Shown piece by piece: positions 18,313-26,658 of a stretch of DNA of 64,000 nucleotides. The stretch lies in the NCBI GenBank assembly GCA_020161265.1, contig JAIUOC010000007.1:186001-250000 (forward strand), given 5' to 3'. The notes below the pieces were generated by a model. It did not search any database and was not told the origin of the DNA. It saw only the letters and a program-made list of their open reading frames with translations. Within the stretch, counting starts at the first letter, position 1. Each line of letters begins with the position of its first letter. The stretch comes from Chloroflexota bacterium. Its GTDB lineage: Bacteria > Chloroflexota > Chloroflexia > Chloroflexales > Herpetosiphonaceae. Made by a program: the position numbers and the translations under genes.

Positions 18313-19548
18313 ATGGATATGATTAACGGGGCAGATACCGTTTGGGTGCTTCTCTCAGCCGCTTTGGTTATGTTGATGACCCCAGCCTTAGGCCTCTTTT
18401 ATGGTGGGATGGTTCGCCAGAAAAATGTGCTTTCAACCTTGATGCACAGCTTTTTTATGTTGGCCCTAATTAGTGTGCAATGGGTGCTGTTTGGCTATAG
18501 TTTGGCGTTTGGCCCTGATGTTGGCGGGGTAATCGGCAGCCTCGAATGGGCTGGCTTGCGCAATGTTGGCATCGAGCCAAACCCAACCTATGCGGCAACG
18601 ATTCCCCATCAAGCATTCATGGTTTATCAAATGATGTTTGCCGTGATCACCCCAGCTTTGATTTCAGGTGCTTTCGCTGAACGCAAGCGCTTCAAATCCT
18701 TTGTGATTTTCTCGCTGGCTTGGTCAACCCTAATTTATGCTCCAGTAGCTCACTGGGTTTGGGCTGATGGCGGTTGGTTGCGCTCGCTGGGAGCCTTGGA
18801 CTTTGCTGGTGGCACGGTCGTACACATCACCTCAGGGGTTTCGGCGCTGGTTTGTGCCTTGGTGCTTGGCCGTCGCTCAGGCTATGGCAAAGAAGCGATG
18901 GAGCCACACGACACGACCATGACCGTGATTGGCACAGCCTTATTATGGTTTGGCTGGTTTGGCTTCAATGCAGGTAGCTCGCTGGGTGCTGGTGGCTTGG
19001 CCGTTTCAGCCTTTGTCAACACCAACTCAGCCGCCGCCATGGCGATGCTGGCTTGGATGACCGCTGGCTGGATTCAACACAAACGCCCAAGCGTGCTTGG
19101 CGCTTCGGCTGGTGCAGTCGCTGGTTTGGTAGCAATCACGCCTGCCGCTGGCTTTGTTACTCCAATGGCCTCACTGATTATCGGCTTCTTAGCTGGTGGT
19201 ATCTGCTACTTCGTGGTCGAAAACTTGGTGCGTGGTCGAGTTGACGATGCGCTTGATGTCTTCGGCGTACACGGTGTAGGCGGGGTGTTGGGGGCAATTT
19301 TGGTTGGCGTATTCGCCACCAAGAGCATCAATCCTGCTGGTGCTGATGGCGTACTCTCGGGTAATTTCAGCCAACTTGGCGTACAAGCGCTCACGGTTGG
19401 GATTGTAGCAATCTATGCAGCAGGCATGACCTGGGGCATTCTCAAAGTCGTCGATCTCTTGTTTGGCATTCGGGTTAGTGAAGCCGAAGAAGAACAAGGC
19501 TTGGATAGCAGTCAACATGGCGAAGTGGCCTATCGGATGGGAATTTAG
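18313..19548 (+). CDS. amt: Ammonium transporter (Amt/MEP/Rh family)
   Basis: A 411-residue integral membrane protein with about eleven hydrophobic spans, normal length for the family. It starts MDMINGADTVWVLLSAALVM without an extra cleavable signal. The pore twin histidines are at H171 (TVVHITSGV) and H320 (DVFGVHGVGG), and the family signature DFAGGTVVHI is intact. It conducts ammonium/ammonia across the cytoplasmic membrane. No glnK (PII) gene follows; instead a 26-codon membrane peptide gene lies 27 bp downstream on the same transcript, ahead of a strong terminator. Confidence 0.97.
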   Translation: MDMINGADTVWVLLSAALVMLMTPALGLFYGGMVRQKNVLSTLMHSFFMLALISVQWVLFGYSLAFGPDVGGVIGSLEWAGLRNVGIEPNPTYAATIPHQAFMVYQMMFAVITPALISGAFAERKRFKSFVIFSLAWSTLIYAPVAHWVWADGGWLRSLGALDFAGGTVVHITSGVSALVCALVLGRRSGYGKEAMEPHDTTMTVIGTALLWFGWFGFNAGSSLGAGGLAVSAFVNTNSAAAMAMLAWMTAGWIQHKRPSVLGASAGAVAGLVAITPAAGFVTPMASLIIGFLAGGICYFVVENLVRGRVDDALDVFGVHGVGGVLGAILVGVFATKSINPAGADGVLSGNFSQLGVQALTVGIVAIYAAGMTWGILKVVDLLFGIRVSEAEEEQGLDSSQHGEVAYRMGI

Positions 19549-19575
19549 TCATCGTTATTGATAAGGAGTTACACC

Positions 19576-19656
19576 ATGGAATTTATCATTGCGTTGGTTT
19601 TGTTCGTAGCGTTGGTTGCCGTTTGGTTGCGCATGCCCCAAGGCGCTAAAGCCTAA
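19576..19656 (+). CDS. 26-residue single-span membrane peptide downstream of amt
   Basis: ATG at 19576 is preceded by AAGGAG at an ideal distance (AAGGAGTTACACC). The product is 26 residues: a hydrophobic stretch EFIIALVLFVALVAVWL then a short basic tail ending in GAKA. It lies between the transporter stop (19548) and a strong terminator (from 19669), so it is almost certainly on the amt mRNA. The good ribosome site and transmembrane character argue that it is translated. By position it may bind or tune the transporter, as other small proteins do for transporters, but no family is recognised. It is too short for routine gene callers. Confidence 0.65.
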   Translation: MEFIIALVLFVALVAVWLRMPQGAKA

Positions 19657-19668
19657 ATTACTCAACCA

Positions 19669-19707
19669 AATGCGGGCTATGGTTTCGACCATAGCCCGCA
19701 TTCTAGT
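19669..19707 (+). terminator. Rho-independent terminator of the amt operon
   Basis: AATGCGGGCTATGG (19669-19682) and CCATAGCCCGCATT (19689-19702) pair perfectly over 14 bp around TTTCGA, followed by CTAGTTT. It can act in both directions, serving also the convergent dus gene. Confidence 0.85.
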
Positions 19708-19750
19708 TTAATTGGCTTCCGCTTAGCCAAACCTGACTCCTGCACCTCAG

Positions 19751-20839
19751 CTAATTATTTGCGCCGTTCTCACAGCCTTCTTTGATCACAGCGATTTCGT
19801 CGGGCACTTCGACCGCCTCAACCGCGCCGCTGATAAATGGCTCAAAAAAGTTGGCAATAATCGCTTTAGCGGCTTCAATTTCGTTGGCGCGTTGTACATC
19901 GCGGCGTAATTGGTTGCTAGCATACAAGCCGATGCTGAATTGGCCGATCAATTGTTTAAGTTTACCCAGCGCTTGGCGCTCAACCATGGTTTCGGCACAC
20001 ATATCAACATAGCGCACCAGCAAATCGCGCTTATCGCTTGGCGTTGGCACAAACATGGGTTCGCCTGCCCGCAATTGAGCAATTTGGCGAAAAATCCATG
20101 GATTAGCCATAGCAGCCCGACCAATCATTACTGCTGCAACCCCAGTTTGCTCCAAACGCGCCAAAGCATCAGCTGGGGTGCGCACATCGCCTGAGCCAAT
20201 TACTGGAATTGAGACGGCCTGAACCACCTCAGCAACCCGCGACCAATCGGCATCGCCGCTGTAGCCCTGCACTTTGGTGCGTGGATGCAAGGTAATTGCC
20301 GCACAACCAGCATCTTCAGCAATTTTAGCGGTATCAATATAATTTAGCGATTGCTCATCCCAGCCAGCCCGAAATTTGAGCGTAAACGGAATGTTGATCG
20401 CTGCATACACCGCTTTGAGCATTTGCTGCATTTTGGGTAAATCTTTGAGCAAAGCTGAGCCATGGCCGCCACCGGTAACTTTGGGCGAAGGACAGCCACA
20501 ATTTATGTCAATTACATCGGGGCCAAGTTCTTCAACAAAGCGGGCGGCGGTTGCCACTAAATCAGGGTCGTTGCCCGAAAGCTGAATCGAAATTGGCCGT
20601 TCTTCGGGCAGATAATCCAGCAAACGATGGCGTTTCATGGCCTTGGGCGAAACACTGGCAGCATTGGTCATCTCAGAAACAACCAAGCCACAGCCACCCA
20701 ACGACAACACCAACCGCCGAAAGACTGAATCGGTTACGCCAGCCATCGGGGCCAGCACCATGTTTGGAAAAATGCGCATTGAGCCAAGTTGAAATGATTC
20801 GGGCAATGCTTGGGTCAGAGTATCAGGCATAAGCTGCAT
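19751..20839 (-). CDS. dusB: tRNA-dihydrouridine synthase (DusB-like)
   Basis: A 362-residue FMN enzyme that reduces uridine in tRNA D-loops using NAD(P)H. The N-terminal FMN barrel starts MVLAPMAGVTDSVFRRL. The catalytic motif INCGCPSPKV (about residues 113-122) contains the family cysteine, and later FRAGWDE, LHPRTKVQGY and IGSGDVRTPADA give FMN phosphate and substrate contacts. Length and motifs fit the bacterial DusB group, with a C-terminal helical domain. No clear ribosome site precedes the ATG at 20839; an internal ATG three codons later is possible. It stands alone between the amt terminator and the acetyltransferase. Confidence 0.93.
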   Translation of the reverse strand: MQLMPDTLTQALPESFQLGSMRIFPNMVLAPMAGVTDSVFRRLVLSLGGCGLVVSEMTNAASVSPKAMKRHRLLDYLPEERPISIQLSGNDPDLVATAARFVEELGPDVIDINCGCPSPKVTGGGHGSALLKDLPKMQQMLKAVYAAINIPFTLKFRAGWDEQSLNYIDTAKIAEDAGCAAITLHPRTKVQGYSGDADWSRVAEVVQAVSIPVIGSGDVRTPADALARLEQTGVAAVMIGRAAMANPWIFRQIAQLRAGEPMFVPTPSDKRDLLVRYVDMCAETMVERQALGKLKQLIGQFSIGLYASNQLRRDVQRANEIEAAKAIIANFFEPFISGAVEAVEVPDEIAVIKEGCENGANN

Positions 20840-20868
20840 CCATGTAATTGCGTTAATATGACAACAAC

Positions 20869-20891
20869 GCCAGCATCAACCTGACGCTGGC
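20869..20891 (-). terminator. Hairpin between acetyltransferase and dus genes
   Basis: GCCAGCATCA and TGACGCTGGC pair with one mismatch around ACC. It follows the acetyltransferase stop on the minus strand. The adjoining T-rich stretch (GTTGTTGT) is weak, so termination is plausible but not strong. Confidence 0.4.
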
Positions 20892-20921
20892 ATTGAAAAA
20901 GCCGTTTTTTGTATTATACGC

Positions 20922-21500
20922 CTATTCGCTAAGACTAGGATCAGCCAATTCGCGAATGACCCGACATGGATTGCCCGCTGCAAAGACATTTGCCGGAATA
21001 TCTTTGGTCACCACACTGCCAGCGCCAATCGTGCTGTTATCGCCAATCGTCACGCCTGGGCAGATGATCGAGCCGCCGCCGATCCAAACATTTTTGCCAA
21101 TCGTCACCGGAAAGCCTAATTCTGGCCCTTTGATCCGTTCACTCGCGATCAGCGGATGGCTGGCGGCATAAATTTGCACCGCAGGCCCGCACATCGTATT
21201 GTCGCCAATCGTAATGTAGTTACAATCGAGAATCACACAATTGGCGTTAAAAAAGACGTTATTACCCAAACGAATGTGCGCCCCGTAATCACAGAAAAAT
21301 GGCGGCTCAATCCAAACATTTTCGCCAATTTGCCCAAACCACTCACCCAACAACGCTCGCGATTGCGCTGGCTGACCTGGCTCAATTGCATGGAATTGGC
21401 GACTCAAGCGACGGCTTCGCAGCGAAAGCGCCTGTAATTCAGGATCAAAGGCTGAATATAATTCGCCCGCCAACATTTTCTCACGTTCAGTTTTGCTCAT
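20922..21500 (-). CDS. Sugar O-acetyltransferase (Maa/LacA/NodL family)
   Basis: A 192-residue left-handed beta-helix acetyltransferase that would move an acetyl group from acetyl-CoA to a sugar hydroxyl in the cytoplasm. The N-terminal MSKTEREKMLAGELYSAFDP is the maltose-acetyltransferase start. Hexapeptide repeats follow (IGDNTMCGP, IGKNVWIGGGSIICPGVTIGD, IGAGSVVTKDIP), with the catalytic histidine in IYAASHPL near residue 115. The CoA-binding end AGNPCRVIRE is intact. GAGGATG precedes the ATG. Substrate cannot be read from sequence; maltose, galactosides or a cell-surface sugar are all possible. Confidence 0.9.
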   Translation of the reverse strand: MSKTEREKMLAGELYSAFDPELQALSLRSRRLSRQFHAIEPGQPAQSRALLGEWFGQIGENVWIEPPFFCDYGAHIRLGNNVFFNANCVILDCNYITIGDNTMCGPAVQIYAASHPLIASERIKGPELGFPVTIGKNVWIGGGSIICPGVTIGDNSTIGAGSVVTKDIPANVFAAGNPCRVIRELADPSLSE

Positions 21501-21581
21501 TGATGCTCATCCTCAATAACGACATTGTTTAAATTTTAGCATACTGAAACGTTTTTGAAAATGATTCAGCCCTACGAACGA

Positions 21582-22754
21582 TTAAGCCAGCGCTAAAACA
21601 CTATCAAAGCCAATCCGTTTGCCAATCGAGCGAGCCAAGCTTGGAGTAAAGGCCGCCCGTACTACTAAGCGACTAAATTGCACGCCCAACCACGTCCGTG
21701 GCACAAAGGTTAAGGCAACTCGCCGTGCGCCAGCTTGTTTGCGCTCAACAAAGGGCCGCATGCGTTGCTCATAGGCCTGGAAAGCGGCTTGATGATCGGC
21801 AGTTTTGGCTAATTCTTCGGCTAGCACATACGCTCCGCCCATGGCAGTCGCCGCGCCTTGGCCAGAAATTAATGTCAAACAATGGGCAGCATCGGCCACC
21901 AAAGCTACCCGCCCTTGCGACCAACGCGGCATACGAATTTGGCTAATCACATCGCAATAAAAAGCACTTTGCTGATTAATCGAATCAATCAATTGGGGCA
22001 CGAGCCAGCCTGCCTTGCGATATTCAGTTTGAAGCATGGCTTTGCGTTGATCAGGCGCTGGCAATTGGGTTTGCTGTCTCCGATAAGCTAGCATCATCAA
22101 AAAACCGCCACGCCGATCGGGGTAAATTGTTGCTTGGCGTTGTGGCTCGATCAACATCGTGGCATTCGCGCCATAATTCTCAAGTTGGGGCACTTTGAAG
22201 GTCGCAAACGTATAGCCCAAGGAGTGGGCAAACTGGCTTTCAGGGCCAAACAGCATTTGGCGCACCTGCGAATGAATCCCATCAGCGCCAATCACCAAAT
22301 CGAATTGCTCAACCCGACCATCGTTGAAGCGCACTTCAACATACTCAGCATACTGCTCTAAGCGCACAATTGTGGTGGCATAATGCACTGGTAGATCGCT
22401 AGGCAAGGCATCAGCCAAAACTGCCTCTAATTCAGGCCGCATCAGGTGCAACATTGGGTGCGGCAAGGCTTCGCGCAAAGGAGCTAAAGGTTGTTTGACG
22501 ATCGTTTGGCCTTGGCTATTTTTGAGCACCATTGATTCAACCTGAATTTGACGGCCTTCGAGTTCGGCCAAAATGCCCATACGCTGAGCCACATCCCAGC
22601 CACTGCCACTAAAATCGATGCCATAGCCCTCGTCGCGGCGCTGGGCTGCTTGCTCGATAATCGTGGGTTGTTCGCCATGATGCTTGAGCCAATAGCCAAG
22701 GGTCAAGCCTGCAATGCCCCCACCTACAATCAAAATTCGGCGTTTGTGCTGCAT
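21582..22754 (-). CDS. FAD-dependent aromatic-type monooxygenase
   Basis: A 390-residue class A flavoprotein monooxygenase. The FAD Rossmann motif is ILIVGGGIAGLTLGYWL near residues 7-23. The DG motif region is FDLVIGADGIHSQVR (~152-166) and the ribityl-binding GD-type motif is VALVADAAHCLTLISGQGA (~285-303), with A in place of the usual G before D. It would use NAD(P)H and oxygen to hydroxylate a small organic substrate, as in TetX, PHBH and UbiH relatives; the substrate is unknown. GAGGAT precedes the start. A TetR-type palindrome sits in its promoter, so induction by a small molecule or antibiotic is likely, but no tetR gene is in the window. Confidence 0.88.
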   Translation of the reverse strand: MQHKRRILIVGGGIAGLTLGYWLKHHGEQPTIIEQAAQRRDEGYGIDFSGSGWDVAQRMGILAELEGRQIQVESMVLKNSQGQTIVKQPLAPLREALPHPMLHLMRPELEAVLADALPSDLPVHYATTIVRLEQYAEYVEVRFNDGRVEQFDLVIGADGIHSQVRQMLFGPESQFAHSLGYTFATFKVPQLENYGANATMLIEPQRQATIYPDRRGGFLMMLAYRRQQTQLPAPDQRKAMLQTEYRKAGWLVPQLIDSINQQSAFYCDVISQIRMPRWSQGRVALVADAAHCLTLISGQGAATAMGGAYVLAEELAKTADHQAAFQAYEQRMRPFVERKQAGARRVALTFVPRTWLGVQFSRLVVRAAFTPSLARSIGKRIGFDSVLALA

Positions 22755-22776
22755 TGTTCTATCCTCAATAATAATT

Positions 22777-22791
22777 GACTGACCAGTCGGT
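22777..22791. promoter_or_regulatory. TetR-family operator-like palindrome before the monooxygenase
   Basis: ACTGACCAGTCGGT is a near-perfect palindrome (perfect core GACTG-AC-CAGTC, 22777-22788) 23 bp upstream of the start. Sites of this form (ACnGACnnGTCnGT) are bound by many TetR/AcrR repressors. No cognate repressor gene is adjacent. Confidence 0.55.
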
Positions 22792-22918
22792 ATATTATTA
22801 AGTATAAACGGCTTTTTGCCGCTGTCAAGAGGAATGCCTCAAGCAGCTTATAGGCCAAACTAGTGAAATAATCCTCTAGAGGCAATTTTGTTCACCCTAG
22901 ATGGGGTGCTAGACACAC

Positions 22919-22956
22919 AAAAGCCCCACGATAGCAAAACTTATCGTAGGGCTTTT
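22919..22956. terminator. Bidirectional terminator hairpin
   Basis: AAAAGCCCCACGATA (22919-22933) pairs with TATCGTAGGGCTTTT (22942-22956) with one bulge. The T-run on the + side and A-run start (T-run on the - side) allow termination in both directions. It most likely ends the PRC-barrel transcript. Confidence 0.75.
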
Positions 22957-23024
22957 GGGCAACTATAGAAGGATCGGGGAATGTATCCTGTGTGGAACCT
23001 AGATGGCAGTCGTTCTCTACTTGT

Positions 23025-23504
23025 CTATCCCGCTACTGGCAGATCGACAATGAGGGCATCAGTACCGATCGACCGAATCTGCTCTGTGGACAACAACGTG
23101 CGACCACGCAAATCCTGTAACAATCCTTGTTTGAGTTGATAGCCAAGAATATGGCCACGCTCATCAATCTCCACATCGGCAACGGTTCCTAGTTGAGTTC
23201 CATCCGCCGTGAGGACGGTGGTTCCGGTAATTTGGTGGGCCTGTTTGATTAGGGCTGCCAAATCGGCATTCTCGCTAATCGGCGTGGTGATAGGATCGCC
23301 ACCAACAAGCACGACATCACCAAGGCTCACAACCTGTTCCCAGCGAATTGCCTGGGCGGAACGCAACAAACCGCCGCGATCAGTTAGGATCGCCACCACG
23401 CGGGTTGGTGGTTGATCAAGGACGACATCTTGCACGGTGGCCATACGTTCCCCCGTAGCTTGGGCAATGACGGATTTTCCAAAAAGGCTATTGATAGTTG
23501 GCAT
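23025..23504 (-). CDS. PRC-barrel domain protein
   Basis: A 159-residue protein from ATG 23504, chosen because GAAAGGAG lies 8 bases upstream; an ATG 22 codons earlier lacks one. It contains two copies of the PRC-barrel fold: residues ~1-75 (LFGKSVIAQATGERMATVQD VVLD pattern) and ~80-155 (ITGTTVLTADGTQLGTVADV EIDERGHILGY pattern). PRC barrels occur in photosynthetic reaction-centre H subunits, in RimM and in many small bacterial proteins of unknown role. No membrane span or enzyme motif is visible. It may be a small scaffold or stress protein; nothing in the context fixes its job. Confidence 0.75.
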   Translation of the reverse strand: MPTINSLFGKSVIAQATGERMATVQDVVLDQPPTRVVAILTDRGGLLRSAQAIRWEQVVSLGDVVLVGGDPITTPISENADLAALIKQAHQITGTTVLTADGTQLGTVADVEIDERGHILGYQLKQGLLQDLRGRTLLSTEQIRSIGTDALIVDLPVAG

Positions 23505-23703
23505 AGATCCGGCTCCTTTCGAGTGCTCATGCGAGTTGCTGCTTGAGCTATAAAGCACATCGTGTTCCACGAATCGTCAATCATGGTTCTTTTGCAGGCA
23601 CTATGCGAGGCGTGGATGAGGCAGGGCCGCTGACTGTTGCTAGGCTGCGCCAGCAGATTTAAGCGCGGGTTTTTTATCTATAAATAGTAATTTTAACAAA
23701 TAC

Positions 23704-23732
23704 TTGACAAATTCATTAAATTTCTATAAAAT
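23704..23732 (+). promoter_or_regulatory. Sigma-70 type promoter of the chitinase gene
   Basis: TTGACA (23704-23709) and TAAAAT (23727-23732) are separated by 17 bases in a very AT-rich stretch, 73 bp upstream of the chitinase start. The rest of the gap 23505-23804 shows no gene. Confidence 0.65.
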
Positions 23733-23804
23733 CTTTATAATTTCAATGAAATAAGTAAGGTTCAAGTCCATAGGCCAAGAAGTGACAATCAATGGAGGAA
23801 TGTC

Positions 23805-26519
23805 ATGAATGTTGCGTACCGAAGGACGGCCAAGCTCCGAGGAGCATTTTCGCTAACGATCACCCTCGCGCTCCTGGCGGGCATGTTGCTCACACGCGGC
23901 ACACCAACGCAAGCGGCAGGCAATGCAGACTGTCGGCCTGATGGGATGGCTCCAACCGCTGGAGTCGATACGCCCTACTGTACCATCTACGATACTGCTG
24001 GCCGCGAGAAAATGGGCAGCGATCATCCCCGTCGGATCATCGGTTATTTTCCCAGTTGGCGCACTGGCACCAATGGACAGCCAGCCTACCTCGTCAACAA
24101 TATTCCTTGGAACAAAATCACTCACATCAACTACGCTTTTGCCCACATTCAAAATAATCGCATCTCGGTGGGCAGCAACACCGCCACCAATCCCTCAATT
24201 GGCATGATTTGGCCAGGTGTAGCGGGCGCTGAAATGGACCCAGCCCTACCTTATAAAGGCCACTTCAACCTTTTGACCCAATACAAACGCCAAAATCCCA
24301 ACGTCAAAACCTTGATTTCGGTTGGCGGTTGGGCGGAAACTGGTGGCTATTTTGGCGATAACGGCGATCGGATTAGCGATGGTGGCTTTTTCAGCCTAAC
24401 CGTCAATGCCGATAACAGCGTCAATACGGCTGGCATCAATACCTTTGCCGATTCAGTCGTGGGCTTCTTGCGTGGCTACAATTTCAATGGGGTCGATATC
24501 GACTATGAATATCCAACCTCGATGAAAGACGCAGGCCATCCGCTCGATTGGGTATATGCTAACCCACGCCGTGCTAGCCTGATGAAAGGCTATGTGGTGT
24601 TGATGAAAACCCTGCGCGAGAAACTTGACGTTGCTGGGGCCGCCGACGGCAAATATTACATGTTGACGATTGCCTCGCCCTCATCAGGCTACTTGCTGCG
24701 CGGTATGGAAACCTACCAAGTAACTCAATACCTCGATTATGTCAATGTTATGTCGTATGACTTACATGGTGCTTGGAACGAGTATGTTGGGCCAAATGCT
24801 GCGTTGTACGATGATGGCACAGACGCTGAATTAGCGGCGGCTGGGGTCTACACCACCGCGCAATATGGCGGGATTGGTTATCTCAACACCGACTGGTCGT
24901 ATCACTACTTCCGTGGCAGCATGCCCGCTGGCCGGATCAACATCGGCGTGCCGTATTACACCCGTGGCTTTAAAAATGTCACTGGGGGTACAAATGGTTT
25001 GTGGGGCAAAGCAGTTGGCTCAAATTGTCCAATTGGCTTGACCAAGTGTGGCGATGGTGCACGTGGCATCGACAATATTTGGCACGATATTGAAAATGGC
25101 CAAGAAGTCGGGGCTGGCGCAAACCCAATGTGGCACGCCAAAAACCTCGAACAAGGCCTTGCTGGCAGTTATATCAGTCAATTTGGCCTGAATCCAGCCA
25201 CCGACCCCGAAGATCGCTTGACTGGTACGTATGTCCGTCATTACAGTAGCTCACTGGTTGCCCCATGGCTTTGGAATAGCCAAAAACGCGTGTTTATCTC
25301 AACTGAAGATGAGCAATCGTTGGGAGCCAAAGCTGATTATGTGGTCAACAAAGGCTTAGGCGGGATTATGTTCTGGGAGCTTTCGGGCGACTACGACTGG
25401 CACGCCGACCGCAACAATGGCCAAGGCGAATATTTCATGGGCGACACCATGACCAGTTTGCTCTACGACAAGTTCCGCAATGCCCCAGCCTATGGAGCCA
25501 ATAAATCAAACCGCACATTGCCCAGCAACTTGCTCGATATCAAGGTTGATTTCACCAACTGGCCAATTGGCGATAACAATTATCCAATCAGCCCCAAAAT
25601 GGTGATTACCAACAACTCAAATGTGACTATCCCAGGTGGGGCAACCTTTGAATTCGATTATGGTACATCAGCTCCTAACAATGCCAAAGATCAATCGGGC
25701 TTCGGCTTTACCGTCACCAGCAGCGGCCACACTGGCAACAACGTCGGTGGCTTACGTGGCGATTTCAACCATATTCAATTCAAATTCCCAGGCTGGCAAA
25801 GCTTGGCTCCAGGGGCAAGCGTAACGATTGATTTCGTCTACTACTTGCCAATGAGCACTCCATCCAACTGGACGGTCAACTTTGGTGGCACGACCTATGG
25901 CTTGATTAGCGATTACCCACGCGGCAATGTAGTTGTGCCAACGCCAACTGTGGGCAACCCAACCAATACTGCGGTTCCACCAACCAGCACGCCACGCCCG
26001 ACCAACACCCCAGTTGGTCCAACTTCGACCCCAACTCGCACGCCGATCGCGACTGCCACCAACACGCCTGCACCAAGTGCCACCCCAACCCAACCAGGCA
26101 CATGTACTGCGCCAGCGTGGGAAAGCAACAAAATCTATCTGCGTGGCGATGTTGTTTCATACAACAACCATCACTGGTTTGCCCAATGGTGGACGCAAAA
26201 TGAAACACCTGGCAACGCCCAAGTTTGGCTTGATCAAGGCCTTTGTGGCGGTGGCAACCCAACCAATACACCAGTGGTTCCACCAACCAACACGCCACGG
26301 CCAACCAACACACCAGTGGTCCCACCGACCAACACGCCAGTTCAGCCAAGCGCAACGCCAACCAATACGACTGGAGTGCAACCATGGGCAGCCTATGTTA
26401 GCTACGCTGCTGGCGCGAAAGTCAGTTATAACGGCGTAACCTATACCTGTCTGCAACCACATACTTCATTGCCAGGCTGGGAGCCAAGCAATGTTCCAGC
26501 GCTCTGGCGAGCCAACTAG
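23805..26519 (+). CDS. Secreted GH18 chitinase with two chitin-binding modules
   Basis: A 904-residue secreted enzyme with GGAGG before the ATG. Residues 1 to ~38 are a signal peptide (basic start, hydrophobic LTITLALLAGMLL, PTQAAG end). The GH18 catalytic barrel (~75-590) carries the active-site motif FNGVDIDYEYP near 226-236, whose final glutamate is the acid, plus SVGGWAETGG and VMSYDLHGAW. A beta-sandwich follows (~595-710), then two Pro/Thr linkers. Each linker leads to a CBM5/12-like module: CTAPAWESNKIYLRGDVVSY... and VQPWAAYVSYAAGAKVSYNG..., with the aromatic residues for chitin. It would hydrolyse extracellular chitin, fitting a predatory or scavenging life on fungi and arthropod remains. 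It faces the ECF anti-sigma gene tail to tail. Confidence 0.96.
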   Translation: MNVAYRRTAKLRGAFSLTITLALLAGMLLTRGTPTQAAGNADCRPDGMAPTAGVDTPYCTIYDTAGREKMGSDHPRRIIGYFPSWRTGTNGQPAYLVNNIPWNKITHINYAFAHIQNNRISVGSNTATNPSIGMIWPGVAGAEMDPALPYKGHFNLLTQYKRQNPNVKTLISVGGWAETGGYFGDNGDRISDGGFFSLTVNADNSVNTAGINTFADSVVGFLRGYNFNGVDIDYEYPTSMKDAGHPLDWVYANPRRASLMKGYVVLMKTLREKLDVAGAADGKYYMLTIASPSSGYLLRGMETYQVTQYLDYVNVMSYDLHGAWNEYVGPNAALYDDGTDAELAAAGVYTTAQYGGIGYLNTDWSYHYFRGSMPAGRINIGVPYYTRGFKNVTGGTNGLWGKAVGSNCPIGLTKCGDGARGIDNIWHDIENGQEVGAGANPMWHAKNLEQGLAGSYISQFGLNPATDPEDRLTGTYVRHYSSSLVAPWLWNSQKRVFISTEDEQSLGAKADYVVNKGLGGIMFWELSGDYDWHADRNNGQGEYFMGDTMTSLLYDKFRNAPAYGANKSNRTLPSNLLDIKVDFTNWPIGDNNYPISPKMVITNNSNVTIPGGATFEFDYGTSAPNNAKDQSGFGFTVTSSGHTGNNVGGLRGDFNHIQFKFPGWQSLAPGASVTIDFVYYLPMSTPSNWTVNFGGTTYGLISDYPRGNVVVPTPTVGNPTNTAVPPTSTPRPTNTPVGPTSTPTRTPIATATNTPAPSATPTQPGTCTAPAWESNKIYLRGDVVSYNNHHWFAQWWTQNETPGNAQVWLDQGLCGGGNPTNTPVVPPTNTPRPTNTPVVPPTNTPVQPSATPTNTTGVQPWAAYVSYAAGAKVSYNGVTYTCLQPHTSLPGWEPSNVPALWRAN

Positions 26520-26540
26520 GTTTCGCCATTGTTCAACCAC

Positions 26541-26583
26541 CCCCACCTGCGATCTAGGCCATCGCAAGTGGGGATTGGCTTTT
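26541..26583 (+). terminator. Terminator of the chitinase gene
   Basis: CCCCACCTGCGAT (26541-26553) pairs with ATCGCAAGTGGGG (26561-26573) with one G-T pair, followed by ATTGGCTTTTTAG. Confidence 0.8.
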
Positions 26584-26587
26584 TAGC

Positions 26588-26631
26588 ACCAAAAAAACCA
26601 CTCTCGCGCTAGGCCTTCGCGAGAGTGGTTT
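26588..26631 (-). terminator. Terminator of the sigma/anti-sigma operon
   Basis: AAACCACTCTCGCG (26595-26608) and CGCGAGAGTGGTTT (26618-26631) pair perfectly over 14 bp. On the minus strand the stem is followed by seven Ts, a classic intrinsic terminator. Confidence 0.85.
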
Positions 26632-26658
26632 GCTGCTGTGTCAAACGATAGCGTTAAT

